A stretch of DNA of 64,000 nucleotides from Zopfochytrium polystomum (GCA_025765615.1 JAIVFJ010000263.1:20801-84800), one strand, 5' to 3'. Positions 47,823 to 58,015 are shown, counted from the first letter of the stretch. A program made the numbers and translations. The notes: a model not told the origin generated them from the sequence alone.

Positions 47823-49228
47823 CTAGTCCCTCCGGCCTCTTGCAATGGAAGAAGACGACGGGCCACCGCCCGCTCCTCCTACCACCGACGCAGCAGCGGC
47901 GGCCGCCCCTGCGGGGGGCCCAACGGGTTTCCGCTTTGCCCTAAACTCGCGAAGCCGCGGCTCCGCCTGCATCATCCACTCCTCTGCAACCGCGCCTTCA
48001 AGGGCCTTCCGCACGACCGCCAGCGCCGCGCGGTCCTTGCGCACGGGCGCCAGCGCCTCACCCTCCGCGACGCGGGCCTCCTGGAACACGACGCCGGCCG
48101 CCGCCTCGACCTCCGCCGCCAGCCGCTTCACGCCGCCGGCCGTAACCCCACCACCACCACCGCCGCCCCACACAGGCCCGATCTGCGACAGCGCGATGGA
48201 GATGACGACAAACACCTGGTGCAGCACGACGACGCGCTCGCTCGAGGTGCGCCACCACAGCACGCGGCGCAGCGGGTCGAGCGGGGTCAGCAGGATCGCC
48301 GCCTCGACGCACGCCATGATCGCCAGCGTCAGCAGCCGCCAGAAGCGGCCGACTTCGCGCCCGGGCGTCAGCGTCATCAGCAGCATGATGAACGCCGTCG
48401 ACACGTAGAAGCCCGCCGCCGTCGAGAGCCCATGGTAGAGGTAGTCCTTTTCGGTCTTGCATCGGTGGCAGTCGGACATGCCGGGGCCGAGCTTGTCTGG
48501 TGGGGAAGGGAATTTTGAATGGTTGACATTAATAACGTAGCGCAACCAAGGGGCGGTCTGTGCAATCCACCCCCCCAAAAGAAAAAAAAACTTAAGTAAA
48601 AACACTCAAATAAGCGAAATACCGTAAACGTCCTTGAGCAAAGGGTCTTTCAGGATCTCGTAAGCTTGGCGGATCTTAATGTACCTCTCCTGTACTAGCT
48701 GTGCAATATTCCCTGGAGCGCCCTTGCAAAAGCGTTCAAGTCCATGATCAGCGACTTTGCGACGGTGGGAAAAGGGGAGGTACTCATGAACAAAACAAGG
48801 CTCCAGTAAAGCGATTTACCTGGACCTTATCCGGGTGGTACTGAAGAGACAGAGTCCGGTAATTTGCCTTGAGGTCCTTGACGTCAAAAGTCATGGCGTT
48901 CAAGTCCAGGACCTGGTAGAGGTTCGGCGGAAGGGACGAGTCGACCTATTATTTTGGGGGGGGGAGGGAGATGAACGAGGAACCGCAGCACGGTGCGGTC
49001 GAGGGAGGGAGCAAGATTGACGCATCATACCTGGTACAGCGTGTAGAGCAGGTATGACGCGACGACAGCAGTAAACACCCATCGATAGCGGACAACGTAA
49101 CGCGGGTCGGACTGTGGGAGGGACTGGCGGATCACAAAGGTTTGCAGGAGATTGAGCACGAATGTGGTGATCGTGGGAGGTAGGAAGGACCACAGGACGA
49201 TGGTCTGCACGATGCCAAGGTCCACCAT
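47823..49228 (-). CDS. membrane-anchored J-domain (DnaJ) protein
   Basis: A co-chaperone for Hsp70 anchored in a membrane, probably the ER. Exons 49228-49031, 48945-48820, 48722-48623 and 48496-47823 (introns 85, 97, 126 nt) join in frame to 365 residues. Two hydrophobic segments lie in the first 66 residues (IVLWSFLPPTITTFVLNLL and WVFTAVVASYLLYTLY). A J domain follows (NLYQVLDLN, LQYHPDKV with the HPD signature at about residue 105, KIRQAYEILKDP). Three more hydrophobic segments lie at about residues 155-250 (AGFYVSTAFIMLLMTL, LLTLAIMACVEAAILLT, QVFVVISIALSQIG). The C-terminal third is Ala/Glu-rich and ends in a low-complexity Ala/Gly/Ser tail. It lacks the Brl domain of Sec63 in the part read, so I call only the J domain. 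Confidence 0.87.
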
Positions 49229-49404
49229 GTCACAATGTTCAGTAATTTTCTACACCAACAGCCCAACCGCTATATCATAACGCGTCCCAACCTCGCCTTT
49301 CAACACCTCCTATTTCGCCTCCGCCTTTTTCTGTTTAGTCGGTATCGCCGCGGGCCGCTCCTGCCAGATGAAGCACTCGGGCGTCTTCAGCTTCTCACGC
49401 AATT

Positions 49405-49946
49405 TGTCAGGAACAGGGCAGGACAGGGCAAGGCAGACAAGGAACTGAGAGGAGTGATGAATGTATTGGAAACAATAATTCACTTGAGGGATGGGACAGG
49501 TCCCCCATTCCCCTTTTATACCTTTTGAGAGTCTTCCTTGTCAAGACTCAAAGAAAGTTCCAGAAAGAACAATTGGTAATACAATGATACCAATGATACC
49601 AATGACAACAACAAGACAAGTCAGGAGAGCAAAGAAGGTTCCAGAAGGTTCCACAAGGTTCCATGAAGGAATGTTCTAGAAGGTTCCTGTTAGTTTTGGG
49701 TCTTTTGGTGTAAGCAGTGTGCAGGAGCTTTGACCTGATACTGCTCTGCAAGGATGACTTGCAGCATTTTGCAAGTGATGGTCCTTGTAACAGTTTTGTA
49801 AGAAGACAAACTCAAGACTGACAGAAGCCAAGCTCAACCTCCCACTACCACCATCTTCAGTAGTATACACCACAGCAGCCCAATCCATCAATCAGCAACA
49901 TAGCGAATTCTTTCAGTTCCAGAGGTTTCCGAGGGTGATTCATAAC
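49405..49946 (-). repeat. LTR D (chromovirus) with LTR B inserted
   Basis: Plus-strand ends TGTCAGGAAC (49405) and GATTCATAACA (49946) match the 298-bp LTRs at 54282 and 56996. Without the 227-bp LTR B and its duplicated target it is about 310 bp. By orientation it is the 3' LTR of the shattered chromovirus copy at 49947-52411. Confidence 0.9.
49688..49914 (+). mobile_element. solo LTR B in LTR D, TSD GTTCC
   Basis: 227 bp from TGTTAGTTTTGG to TCTTTCA with perfect 5-bp direct repeats GTTCC (49683-49687 and 49915-49919). It inserted after the chromovirus. Confidence 0.92.
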
Positions 49947-50330
49947 ATCTCCACTTTTAGGCCTCTTCTGCAACTTGGTGGGCTACCTGGTCTTGAACTT
50001 GAGCAGAAGGTCTTGGCAGTGAGTGAGATTTGACTCAGGTTCCCAGGTGTTGTCAGCATCTGAGTAACCTTTCCACTTGACAAGGAACTTGAGTGTCCTT
50101 TCAAACCACTTGGCATCCAAGTTTTGTTCAACCTCAAATTCCTCTTCACCTTCTACCTCAACTGGAGGAGGAGGAGGAACAACTCTGCCTGGAATGGAGT
50201 TGGCCACAAACTTCTCCAAAAGGCTGACATGGAAAACTGGGTGGATCTTCGTGGATGAAGGGAGATCCTGCTTGAAGGTGACTGGGTTGATTTGCTCCAA
50301 GATCTTGAAAGGTTGATTCCGCAATCAGAA
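49947..50330 (-). pseudogene. chromovirus integrase C-terminus and chromodomain
   Basis: The minus strand encodes the GPF-like integrase tail ([30 protein letters not shown]) followed by a chromodomain ([40 protein letters not shown]). The aromatic cage residues are largely as in the family. Upstream (50330-50430) the frame decays. This is the C-terminal end of a Ty3/gypsy chromovirus pol. The matching integrase core lies at 51935-52411, displaced by about 1.5 kb of foreign sequence. Confidence 0.9.
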
Positions 50331-50430
50331 TTGGAAGAAGTTAAACTGGAATTGGTGAAAAGTATCAACCACATGGTAACCCACAGCGAAAGTGAATCAG
50401 GTAACAGTGTACTGGTCTGGTGTTGGAGGT

Positions 50431-51220
50431 GATGGCATGATGGGTTGGATTCCATGCTGCTGCAATTAACAACACCTCCAGTGGGCCTTACTGGGAGAAC
50501 TACAGGCATGACTGAGGAAGGCCGGACCAGGGTGGCAGACTGGCAATGTAAATCAACTGAAGGCCCACAAACACCGAAGTTCGAGCTTGTAGGCCCAGAC
50601 CTGTGTCGGAGGAGGTGGAGTCCTGAGCAGGGAGCCCATTCTGTGAGGGGTGCCAACCAAGAGACAGTTATTCTCCTGATGTGCCCAGGCGAGACACAGA
50701 GGATAGCGTTGTGGGCAAGCTGTGTATTAGGAAGTGGACACCTCATAGGGTACTGAGTGGAGCCCAGACCAGCATTGTGTGGAAGGCTCACCTGTGCAGA
50801 ATTTTTTTATGCTTGCTTTCTTTTGTGTGTTGGTTATCTGAGAGTGTTATAAACTAATTTCTTCAAAGTCCCTACAAGACAAAGCAATGGCAGACACACC
50901 CACCCCTAGGGATGCGCACAAGCTTCTCCACCTCGAGAACCACCTCCTCATCACCAACATTATGTTCGCCATCACCTGACAACTCAGCCAAGCATCTGCA
51001 TTCTGGGCAAACCTACCTCACAAGCACAAATGTCCTGATCCCCAAACTTGTGCAGAAGCCATGTTGACAGCCTTTGAAGTTATTGAACACCCCACCAATG
51101 TCAACATAATCTGGAACAAATGGGTCTACAAGGTCAAACTTTGTGAAGACAGCAGCATTGTGTGTTTCTGTACACAGCTCATGGCTAAGGGCCTAACTTT
51201 GTGTTAGGTGGGACTGAATG
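50431..51220. other. decayed insert with a copia RT-like scrap
   Basis: No intact gene. At about 51105-51210 the plus strand reads WNKWVYKVKLCEDSSIVCF, resembling the copia reverse transcriptase block KWVYKVKxxxDGSIxRFKARLVAKG. It ends in a TAG. Confidence 0.45.
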
Positions 51221-51500
51221 GTTAGCAGCAAGAGGCACAAGACAGACCCGAACCTATTGTGACTGTCAGTTATTGTTCTCACAATGCCCATGGGAGATTG
51301 AGCCACTGCCAATGCAGACCTGGGTGCTGGCTTGCACTGATGACAAATACTCTGAGTATTAAGTGGAACAGAAACCTGGTGTCAACAGTTTTCCTCCTCC
51401 TCTGCTCAAGCAGATAATATAGGAGAGGTTTTTACCCTGTCCCAGTCACGCTTGCCTAGCAACTATTACAGCGTGTATATCATCATCATGTATCATAATT
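51221..51500 (-). repeat. dispersed repeat E, inverted copy
   Basis: About 280 bp that match 60950-61229 in the opposite orientation. Shared landmarks include ACACGCTATAATAGTTGCTA and CACCAGGTTTCCGTTCCACT. The other third of the repeat lies at 52412-52539 in plus orientation, so the copy here is split. Confidence 0.75.
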
Positions 51501-51515
51501 CAGGGAGCACATCAC

Positions 51516-51935
51516 TCAAACCACCATAGAATAGGCACTCCAAGCAGCTAATTGGAAGTGGTTTTCCCCAAAAAGGAATATAAAGACCACCTGCACATAT
51601 TGAAAGTTCTCCTGAACAATACGCAACATAGATTCTTGGGAACACATGGAATTGATAACAACAAAGCCTTGCTCCTGCACCTCAGATGAATTGTTGCATA
51701 TACAAGAAAACTCAGTGAGAATATCTGACTTGATCATCCAGGTCGATTTGTCTTGCCTCACCAAAAGATGTGCGCCAGAGTCATCACTAATCAATTCAAG
51801 GAGGCGCACGGAAGCAATGTCATAAGTATCTGGGTCTGACTCTTTAGGGCAAAGGACTGCCAAGCGACATCCAGGCCCAGGGAAGGAGTCCTCCCAACAA
51901 GATTCCTCATCGTCTTCCAGCTCAGCTTCAATCAA
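51516..51935 (-). other. 139-codon open stretch of unknown nature
   Basis: An acidic start (LEDDEESCWEDSFPGPGC) is followed by a beta-rich segment (YDIASVRLLELISDDSGAHLLV). The frame overlaps the integrase stop and lacks an ATG of its own near the start. It is between repeat E and the integrase fragment. It could be a captured host gene fragment or an extra domain of an element. I cannot assign it. Confidence 0.35.
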
Positions 51936-52411
51936 CTCTTCAGGGTGGAGTCCAGGAAGGTGATGATGTTCTTGAGCTTATGCAAATGTGAAGCCATAGC
52001 AGGAGCTTGGACATTGGATGGGGTCTCTTGTTCCAGAAGACCTCCTCTTGGATTGAAGCCATATGTTGCAAAGAAAGGAGATAGATGGGTGCTTGAGTGG
52101 AGAGAATTGTTGAGAGCAAATTCTGCCAGCAGAAGGAGGGTCCGCCAATCATTCTGTTGATAGCTGACATAGCACCTCAAATACTGCTCCAGGGTCTGGT
52201 TTGTTCTCTCTGTTTGTCCATCAGTCAGAGGGTGATAAGCAGTTGACAGTTGAAACTTGATTCCAAGGGCTGCTGTGAGTGCTTTCCAAAATTGGGATCT
52301 GAACTGTGGTCCTCTGTCACTGATGATTGACTGAGGCAGTTCATGGAGCCTGAATATGTGCTGCAAAAACAGGTCTGCTGTTCCTTGTGCATCTATATTC
52401 TCAGTGCAGGG
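51932..52411 (-). pseudogene. Ty3/gypsy integrase core fragment
   Basis: The minus strand encodes the catalytic core from FTPCTENIDAQGTADLF through SIISDRGPQFRSQFWKALTA, AYHPLTDGQTERTNQTLEQYL and NDWRTLLLLAEFALNNS to FFATYGFNPR. It retains the second Asp and the Glu of the DDE triad. The N-terminal part with the first Asp is missing, cut at 52412 by repeat E and an LTR A fragment. It probably belonged to the same chromovirus as 49947-50330. Confidence 0.88.
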
Positions 52412-52539
52412 TGTAAACAGTCTACTCTGAGTAGGTGAGTGGAAGGAGTGAATGAAATGGAGATGTGTGTTTGTGGGTGGTCCTTCTCCCCAACTTGGAG
52501 AGGAAGAGAAAAACTCTGTTATGAATAATTGATACATAA
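52412..52539 (+). repeat. dispersed repeat E, left part
   Basis: Begins TGTAAACAGTCTACTCTGAG as at 60845. It is cut at 52540 by a minus-strand LTR A. Confidence 0.75.
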
Positions 52540-53300
52540 TGATGAAATCCCACCTAGGACTGGAGGGACTTGGTGTGTATGGAGAGGAACAGAGAGAGAG
52601 AGAGCAGTAGTGATTGAGAAGGGAGAGGAGTGAGAGGATGGAGAGAGGAGAGAGGAGTGAGTGGGCAGAGAGAGGGAAGAGAGAGTAAATGGAGGAAGAG
52701 AGATTGGCTTGTTTTGCACTGGATTCTGTCAAAGCAGCAAGGAGGGGGTTGTATTCCTGGTTTGATCTCTGTGAGAGGTTGCTGCTTTTATACTCCTACA
52801 GGTTGGAGCCATCAGAAAACAGGGGGAGCAGTGGGCTGCACAGAGCAGGCCACAGAAATGCGATAAAACAGGCTGAGCACCAATCCCCAGCCTGGGCTAA
52901 GTACCCATTCCAGGCTGAGTACCATCCAGGGCTGAGTACCACCTTGGGTTGAGCACCCACTGGCTGAGCACCCACTGGCTGAGTACCAGTTTGGGCTGAG
53001 TACCATCAAGAACCAATTTACTGCTTGTTTGAGAAACAGTTGCTTGTAAATTGGTTTGGTTGTTTCCAAATCAGGATGCTTGTTTGAGAAACAAGCTGCT
53101 TTTCTTCCCTGTTTTTAGAAATCCAATGATTGGTGCGATCTCTGGTGAGCTCAGATTTTATCTCACTTTTAGAAATGCAGTGATTGGTGCAATCCCTGAT
53201 TCCCAAGTGCCTGTTGCATTGCTCACATTGCACAGCACAGCAGGGAAGCTGGAATTCCAAAGCAGACAGTGGAATTCTGGATCAAAGAGCGGAATTCCGC
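52540..53300 (-). repeat. LTR A fragment, minus strand, 5'-truncated
   Basis: Begins with the reverse complement of the LTR A end (TGATGAAATCC) and runs through the CT tract, TATA box, CAGCCC array and three GGAATTC units. It breaks off before the TGTTGAGA start. Confidence 0.88.
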
Positions 53301-54281
53301 TGTTTTTTCCAAATCCTCCCTGACTGAAGCCAAAGCTGCATCTTCGCAGTTGTCAAATCCATCATCATACCATTCTTTAATGTAATCAAAGTGCTGGTCA
53401 AACTTATGCCTTTTGGCAGGGAGTTATTGGCTTGCAACTTGATTTCTGCAACTGACTCTGAAGCGTCGTCTTTCTTAGCAGTAGGCTGATTGCTGGGTTG
53501 TTTTGGGACTTGTTTTTCTGCAGCTTGCTCGGAAGCGCCGGCTTTCATGTCAATTGGAGGATTGCTGGGCTGATTTAGTGCTACTGCTGGTGGTGTGGCT
53601 TGCGGCGCTCCAGAGCCTTTTGTTGAAGCGGTCTGCTGACAATACACAGGTGGAGGAAGCTTGAATGTCTGTGCCACTTTCCAGGCAGCTTCTGCTGCTG
53701 CTGCTGCAGCTTGTTTAGGCCGAGCCTCAGCAGTTGCATCCAATGAAGCAGTTGGAGTTGTGGGTCCACAGTCCAGTGAACTAGAGTTGAGTTCCCTGGT
53801 GTTCCGCTCTTTTTCCTTCTTTAGACAGTATTCTGATCAGATGGCTACCTTTCAATTTTGCCTTAAAAGATGTCAGAATGGCAGAAAGCGGCAGGCGGCC
53901 AGGAAAATCTCCAACTGACTTCTGCAACAGAACAGAATCTATCAACCATGAGGAATGTGTATGAAAGATATTATTTTTGATTTGAGAAGCAAGAATCCAC
54001 AACTTTGCTGCTTTGAAAGCTGAATGCCTGTATTTCCAAGAGAACGTATGTCCTTTGCTCTCCAAATCGAGTTTGGATCCATTGGTTTCCATAAATTCTT
54101 GTGTCCATGCTGCAGCTTTCTTTTTGTTTGTATTAAATGTTTCATACATGGCTAGTGAAAGTAGTCTGTTTGGCAATCAATGAGATGCAATAACTTGAAG
54201 TCTTCAGAAATGAACATTTCCAGCACAAGAGAGGTGAAAACAATGAGCTACCTAGTGTCTTTCATTTCATCCAGCCGATAC
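53301..54281 (-). other. two unassigned open stretches
   Basis: On the minus strand 54176-53781 (about 130 codons, Lys-rich, WTQEFMETNGSKLDLESKGH) and 53743-53301 (Ala/Gln/Pro-rich, polyalanine AAAAAAEAAWK) are open. I do not recognise them. They may be one gene fragment cut on the left by LTR A and on the right by the chromovirus. Confidence 0.4.
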
Positions 54282-54579
54282 TGTCAGGAACATGGCAGGA
54301 CAGGACAAGGCAGACAAGGAACTGAGAGGAGTGATGATTGTATTGGAAACAATAATTCACTTGAGGGATGGGACAGGTCCCCCATCCCCCTTTTATACCT
54401 TTTGAGAGTCTTCCTTGTCAAGACTCAAAGAAAGAGCAATTAGTAATACAATGATACCGATGATACCAATGACAACAAGACAAGTCAGGAAAGCAAAGAA
54501 GGTTCCAGAAGGTTCCACAAGGTTCCATGAAGGAATGTTCTAGAAGGTTCCAGAGGTTTCCAGAGGGTGATTCATAACA
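54282..54579 (-). repeat. 3' LTR D of short chromovirus
   Basis: 298 bp, plus-strand TGTCAGGAACATGG to GATTCATAACA. By eye it does not differ from the LTR at 56996. Confidence 0.94.
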
Positions 54580-54800
54580 TCATCTCCCCCTTTTAGGCCT
54601 CTTCTGCAACTTGGTGGGGTACCTGGTCTTGAACTTGAGCAGAAGGTCTTGGCAGTGAGTGAGGTTTGACTCAGGTTCCCAGGTGTTGTCAGCATCTGAG
54701 TAACCTTTCCACTTGACAAGGAACTTGAGTGTCCTTCCAAACCACTTGGCATCCAAGATTTGTTCAACCTCAAATTCCTCTTCACCTTCTACCTCAACTG
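54580..54800 (-). pseudogene. chromodomain of short chromovirus, out of frame with pol
   Basis: Encodes EFEVEQILDAKWFGRTLKFL and VKWKGYSDADNTWEPESNLT in an open frame. Relative to the copy at 49947, two extra bases near 54820 shift it out of the pol frame, which instead stops at 54789. Confidence 0.85.
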
Positions 54801-56117
54801 GAGGAGGAGGAGGAACAACACTCTGGCTGGAATGGAATTGGCCACAAACTTCTCCAAAAGGCTGACATGGAAAACTGGGTGGATCTTCATGGATGCAGGG
54901 AGATCCAGCTTGAAGGTGACTGGATTGATTTGCTCCAAGATCTTGAAAGGTCCCAACTTGAGGTTGTCCAGCTTGGGACTTGGTCTTTTGGTCTGCAAGT
55001 TCTTCCTCATGTCTGGCCAGTAGAAGTTTCTGGAAACAAGCTCATAGGTCTTGTGCTCTCCTGGGTGTCCAGCTGTTGCTGCATCATGCCCTGTCTTGAG
55101 TATCTCAAGCTTTTCCTCTTCTTGGCTGATTTGAATCTTGTGAGGCTCGGGGTCCTTGGAAATAGCATATGCCCACACACTGTCAGGAAGCAGTGGAGGG
55201 TGTGTCTTGGATGGTGGGGTGAAACCATCTCCCCCTTCAGGTGCAAGGTCTGTCCTTCTGTGCTCATCAGTGGTGGGGCTTGAATTCTTGACTGGGAACT
55301 GTGATTCTTGAATCTTTGACTGAGAGTTCTGTTCTTGGCAAAGACTGTGAGCTGTTGAACTTGAATCTTGAATGTGGACTGTGAACTGTGGTACTTGAAT
55401 CTTTGACTGTGGGTTCTGTGAACAAGAGTCATGGCCATGACTGTGAGCTCTATGAGCTCTACTTGAATCTTGACTGTGAACTGTGAACTGTGGAACTGGA
55501 GTCTTGGCTGGCTGTGAATCTTGAATCAAGGGCTTGAGAGCATGAGACTTGGGGGCTTGACTTGAGTTTTGGGTGACTGTTCCAATTGGTGGAGGTTGGA
55601 CTTGACCAGTGACCCAATCAATGGCAGGGTTCTGGGCTTGCAGCCATGGTAATCCCAGGATGACAGAGAATGTGGGTGAGCCAAGATCCAATACTTCCAG
55701 ATTGACCATGGATGGTGGAAAGTCTTGGATGTGGAGGTTTAGCTTGGTTTCATGGCTGATTTCCTTGAACAGAGCATGATTGGCAAAGTGGACCTTGAGG
55801 GGTGTGGATTTCTTGATGGTGGGAATGGCACAAGACTTGGCAAGGGTGGCATCAATGATGTTGCAGGATGATCCAGAGTCGATAAGGGCCTTGGTTGTGA
55901 TGGTTGACTTGGGTGAGAGTTGAATCTTGACATCCATGGTGAGTTGGTGGGGCTTGGAATCTGAGGTGTTTGTGGTGCTGGTGGTGGTGATGAAACAGGG
56001 GCAGCTTGGAGGAGGGTCCAGGGAATTGCCCCTCAGTGAGCCTGGACCTGGGAGTATGGGTGCTTCTTCCTTGGGCAGTCCTTGACAGCATGCTCCTTGG
56101 AGCCACAGTAAAAACAC
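54789..56117 (-). CDS. short chromovirus pol: protease fused to integrase ends
   Basis: 442 codons in the -1 frame relative to gag, overlapping it by 85 nt (56033-56117). The aspartic protease motif is [13 protein letters not shown] (about 55890-55850), with [17 protein letters not shown] downstream. A long Ser/Gln/His-rich spacer with repeated SQDSS- and QSKIQ-type units (about 55560-55260) follows. Next come the RNase H tail/integrase zinc region ([21 protein letters not shown]) and, directly joined, the integrase tail ([20 protein letters not shown]). The join replaces reverse transcriptase, RNase H and the integrase core. The frame ends in a short abnormal tail because of a small insertion before the chromodomain. 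Confidence 0.88.
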   Translation of the reverse strand: MFLLWLQGACCQGLPKEEAPILPGPGSLRGNSLDPPPSCPCFITTTSTTNTSDSKPHQLTMDVKIQLSPKSTITTKALIDSGSSCNIIDATLAKSCAIPTIKKSTPLKVHFANHALFKEISHETKLNLHIQDFPPSMVNLEVLDLGSPTFSVILGLPWLQAQNPAIDWVTGQVQPPPIGTVTQNSSQAPKSHALKPLIQDSQPAKTPVPQFTVHSQDSSRAHRAHSHGHDSCSQNPQSKIQVPQFTVHIQDSSSTAHSLCQEQNSQSKIQESQFPVKNSSPTTDEHRRTDLAPEGGDGFTPPSKTHPPLLPDSVWAYAISKDPEPHKIQISQEEEKLEILKTGHDAATAGHPGEHKTYELVSRNFYWPDMRKNLQTKRPSPKLDNLKLGPFKILEQINPVTFKLDLPASMKIHPVFHVSLLEKFVANSIPARVLFLLLLQLR

Positions 56118-56955
56118 AGTCCCTGCTGGGCCCTCCTTGTTTTCTCCTCTTGGCTCAGAGGACCCTTAGGAAGTGTCTCAACTGCATCCACTTGCATGGG
56201 TTCAGGAACTGTAAGAGCTTGAGGAACTGGGGTAGGTCTTGATGTAGTTCCTACTTGTCTTTGCTTCAGCCTCTTGGAGTAGAGTCTGTTGTCAATCTTG
56301 ATGGCAAGGAGAATGTACTCTTCCAAGGTCTCAGGGATGTGCAGAGACTGGGAGAGCATGTCTTGGATAGACTCATGGAGACCATCATGGTACAGCTCCA
56401 TCAGAGCTGCATCATTGTATCCAGAGTCTCTGGCTAGTTGCTTGAATTGGTTGGTGTAGGCCACACAAGATTGCTTTCCTTGCCTGATATGCTTGAGCTT
56501 GGATCTTGCTGTCCAAGATGCGTAGGGGTCACCAAAGGTAGCTTCCAGCCCCTCCCAGAGCTCTTGCAGGGTGGTGGGTGTGCTTGGGAGAGATCTGTAC
56601 CATGATTGAGCTTGACCAGACAGGAGGGTGCTTGTGAAAAGAACCTTGACTTGCTCACTGGGAAATCTTGAAGGTTGGAGAAGGATGACATTCTCCACAG
56701 TGGCCATGAAGTTCCTAAGGTCTTTGGCCAGCCCAGTGAACTTGTCAGGACTGGGAACCTTGGGCTCTCTTGCTTGGTTGGCTTGGGGCAGGGGAAGAGC
56801 TTGATGTTCTTGTTGGTGAAGTTGTTGTTGAAGCTGGTGCTGCTGGTGAAGGACTTGTTCTTGAAGTTGGTGTGTCTGTCTTGAAGGGCTTGTAATTGGT
56901 CCATCAAGGCTTGGAAGGCAGTTGCATCAGGGAAGGTGTTGTTTGGGTCAGACAT
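56033..56955 (-). CDS. short chromovirus gag
   Basis: The Ty3/gypsy gag N-terminus starts at 56955 ([20 protein letters not shown]). The conserved capsid block lies in another frame from about 56800 to 56033 ([39 protein letters not shown], and near the end the zinc knuckle [15 protein letters not shown]). One frame change between about 56890 and 56760 separates the two. Either this copy has a mutation there or translation starts at an internal ATG (56707, MATVENV). The zinc knuckle region overlaps the pol frame. Confidence 0.8.
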
Positions 56956-56995
56956 GATGGCAGAGAGTAGTGGGAGAGGGTGAAGTGAATTATGA

Positions 56996-57293
56996 TGTCA
57001 GGAACATGGCAGGACAGGACAAGGCAGACAAGGAACTGAGAGGAGTGATGATTGTATTGGAAACAATAATTCACTTGAGGGATGGGACAGGTCCCCCATC
57101 CCCCTTTTATACCTTTTGAGAGTCTTCCTTGTCAAGACTCAAAGAAAGAGCAATTAGTAATACAATGATACCGATGATACCAATGACAACAAGACAAGTC
57201 AGGAAAGCAAAGAAGGTTCCAGAAGGTTCCACAAGGTTCCATGAAGGAATGTTCTAGAAGGTTCCAGAGGTTTCCAGAGGGTGATTCATAACA
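56996..57293 (-). repeat. 5' LTR D of short chromovirus
   Basis: 298 bp, same sequence as 54282-54579 as far as can be read, ending next to the target duplication GATAC. Confidence 0.94.
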
Positions 57294-57298
57294 GATAC

Positions 57299-57945
57299 AG
57301 AGCTGCACTTGTAAACTTGAGTAATGTTCCAGTGTGGTACGTAAGGTTCCTCTGCAGCAGTGAGCTGAGAGGGGTGGATGCCATGTAGCAACTTCCGGGA
57401 GATACCCAGGAGCTACTTTCAGCTGACTCCCAGTTGGAGAAAACAAAGGTGCGGCCTTCTCATTAACCCCAAGTTCCTCAACACCCTTAGCCCTTCCAGC
57501 CTGCCTCCCCACAGGCTAATAGTCAAAGTGGGAATGCCTCTCGTCCTCCTTTGCAACCTGACAAATGAACTCTGCAATGGGACACGCCTCAAGTTCCGCC
57601 CCAATGTGCTGCTCCGAGAAGTTGATGTGGGCAGCAGGAAAGGAGAGAAAGTTCTCCTTCCCAGAATATCTCTGCAGCCCAGTGATTCAGGATTTCCCTT
57701 TGAGTTCACCAGAAAGCAATTTCCTGTTCGACCTGCATTTGCAATGTCCATCAACAAATTCCAAGGCCAGACTTTGAAAAAGGTTGGACTGGATATGCGG
57801 GAGGATGTGTTTGTGTGTGGACAGTCCTATGTTGCTTTTTCAAGAGTGACATTCCCAGCAGATCTTATAATAACTGCGAAACATAATCAAGAAAAAGGTG
57901 GACCAACTATTAGAAATGGGTTGATAAGGAGTTGGTGGATCATCT
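57299..57945 (+). pseudogene. Helitron-type Pif1 helicase C-terminus
   Basis: Plus-strand blocks typical of the Rep-helicase protein of Helitrons are INPKFLNTLSPSSLPPHRLI (about 57459-57520), PLVLLCNLTNELCNGTRL (about 57536-57590), VLLPRISLQPSD, FPVRPAFAMSINKFQGQTLK (about 57720-57780) and VFVCGQSYVAFSRV (about 57809-57850). At the 5' side the matching LPGDTQELLSADS block is in another frame, so at least one frameshift is present. The N-terminal helicase half and the Rep domain are absent. On the left the chromovirus abuts (54277-57298). Confidence 0.82.
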
Positions 57946-57974
57946 TAGTTTTTAATTCATTCTATGCCGCTTTT

Positions 57975-58015
57975 CTGGGTGGCTTGCCCGCTGCGCGTCC
58001 GCCCAGCCTGCCTGA
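57975..58015 (+). other. possible Helitron 3' terminus
   Basis: An 8-bp GC-rich stem (CTGGGTGG at 57975-57982 with CCGCCCAG at 57999-58006, one G-T pair) is followed six bases later by CTGA (58012-58015). Helitrons end in a hairpin shortly before CTRR, and this lies just 3' of the helicase fragment. Confidence 0.4.

Larger units (their letters stand above)
54282..57293 (-). mobile_element. short chromovirus lacking RT, RNase H and integrase core
   Basis: 3012 bp bounded by two 298-bp LTRs (54282-54579 and 56996-57293) that read as identical by eye. The flanks are perfect 5-bp repeats GATAC (54277-54281 and 57294-57298). It has gag, protease, the integrase zinc-binding region, the integrase C-terminal tail and chromodomain. 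Reverse transcriptase, RNase H and the DDE core are absent without any trace of inserted sequence. The identical LTRs and intact target duplication show recent insertion as this short form, so the missing enzymes must have been supplied by a full-length relative. Confidence 0.93.

Noticed and set aside
47845..48408. 187-codon plus-strand Ala/Ser/Pro-rich open stretch
   Set aside because: Shadow of the last exon of the J-domain protein, whose four exons add up to an exact frame.
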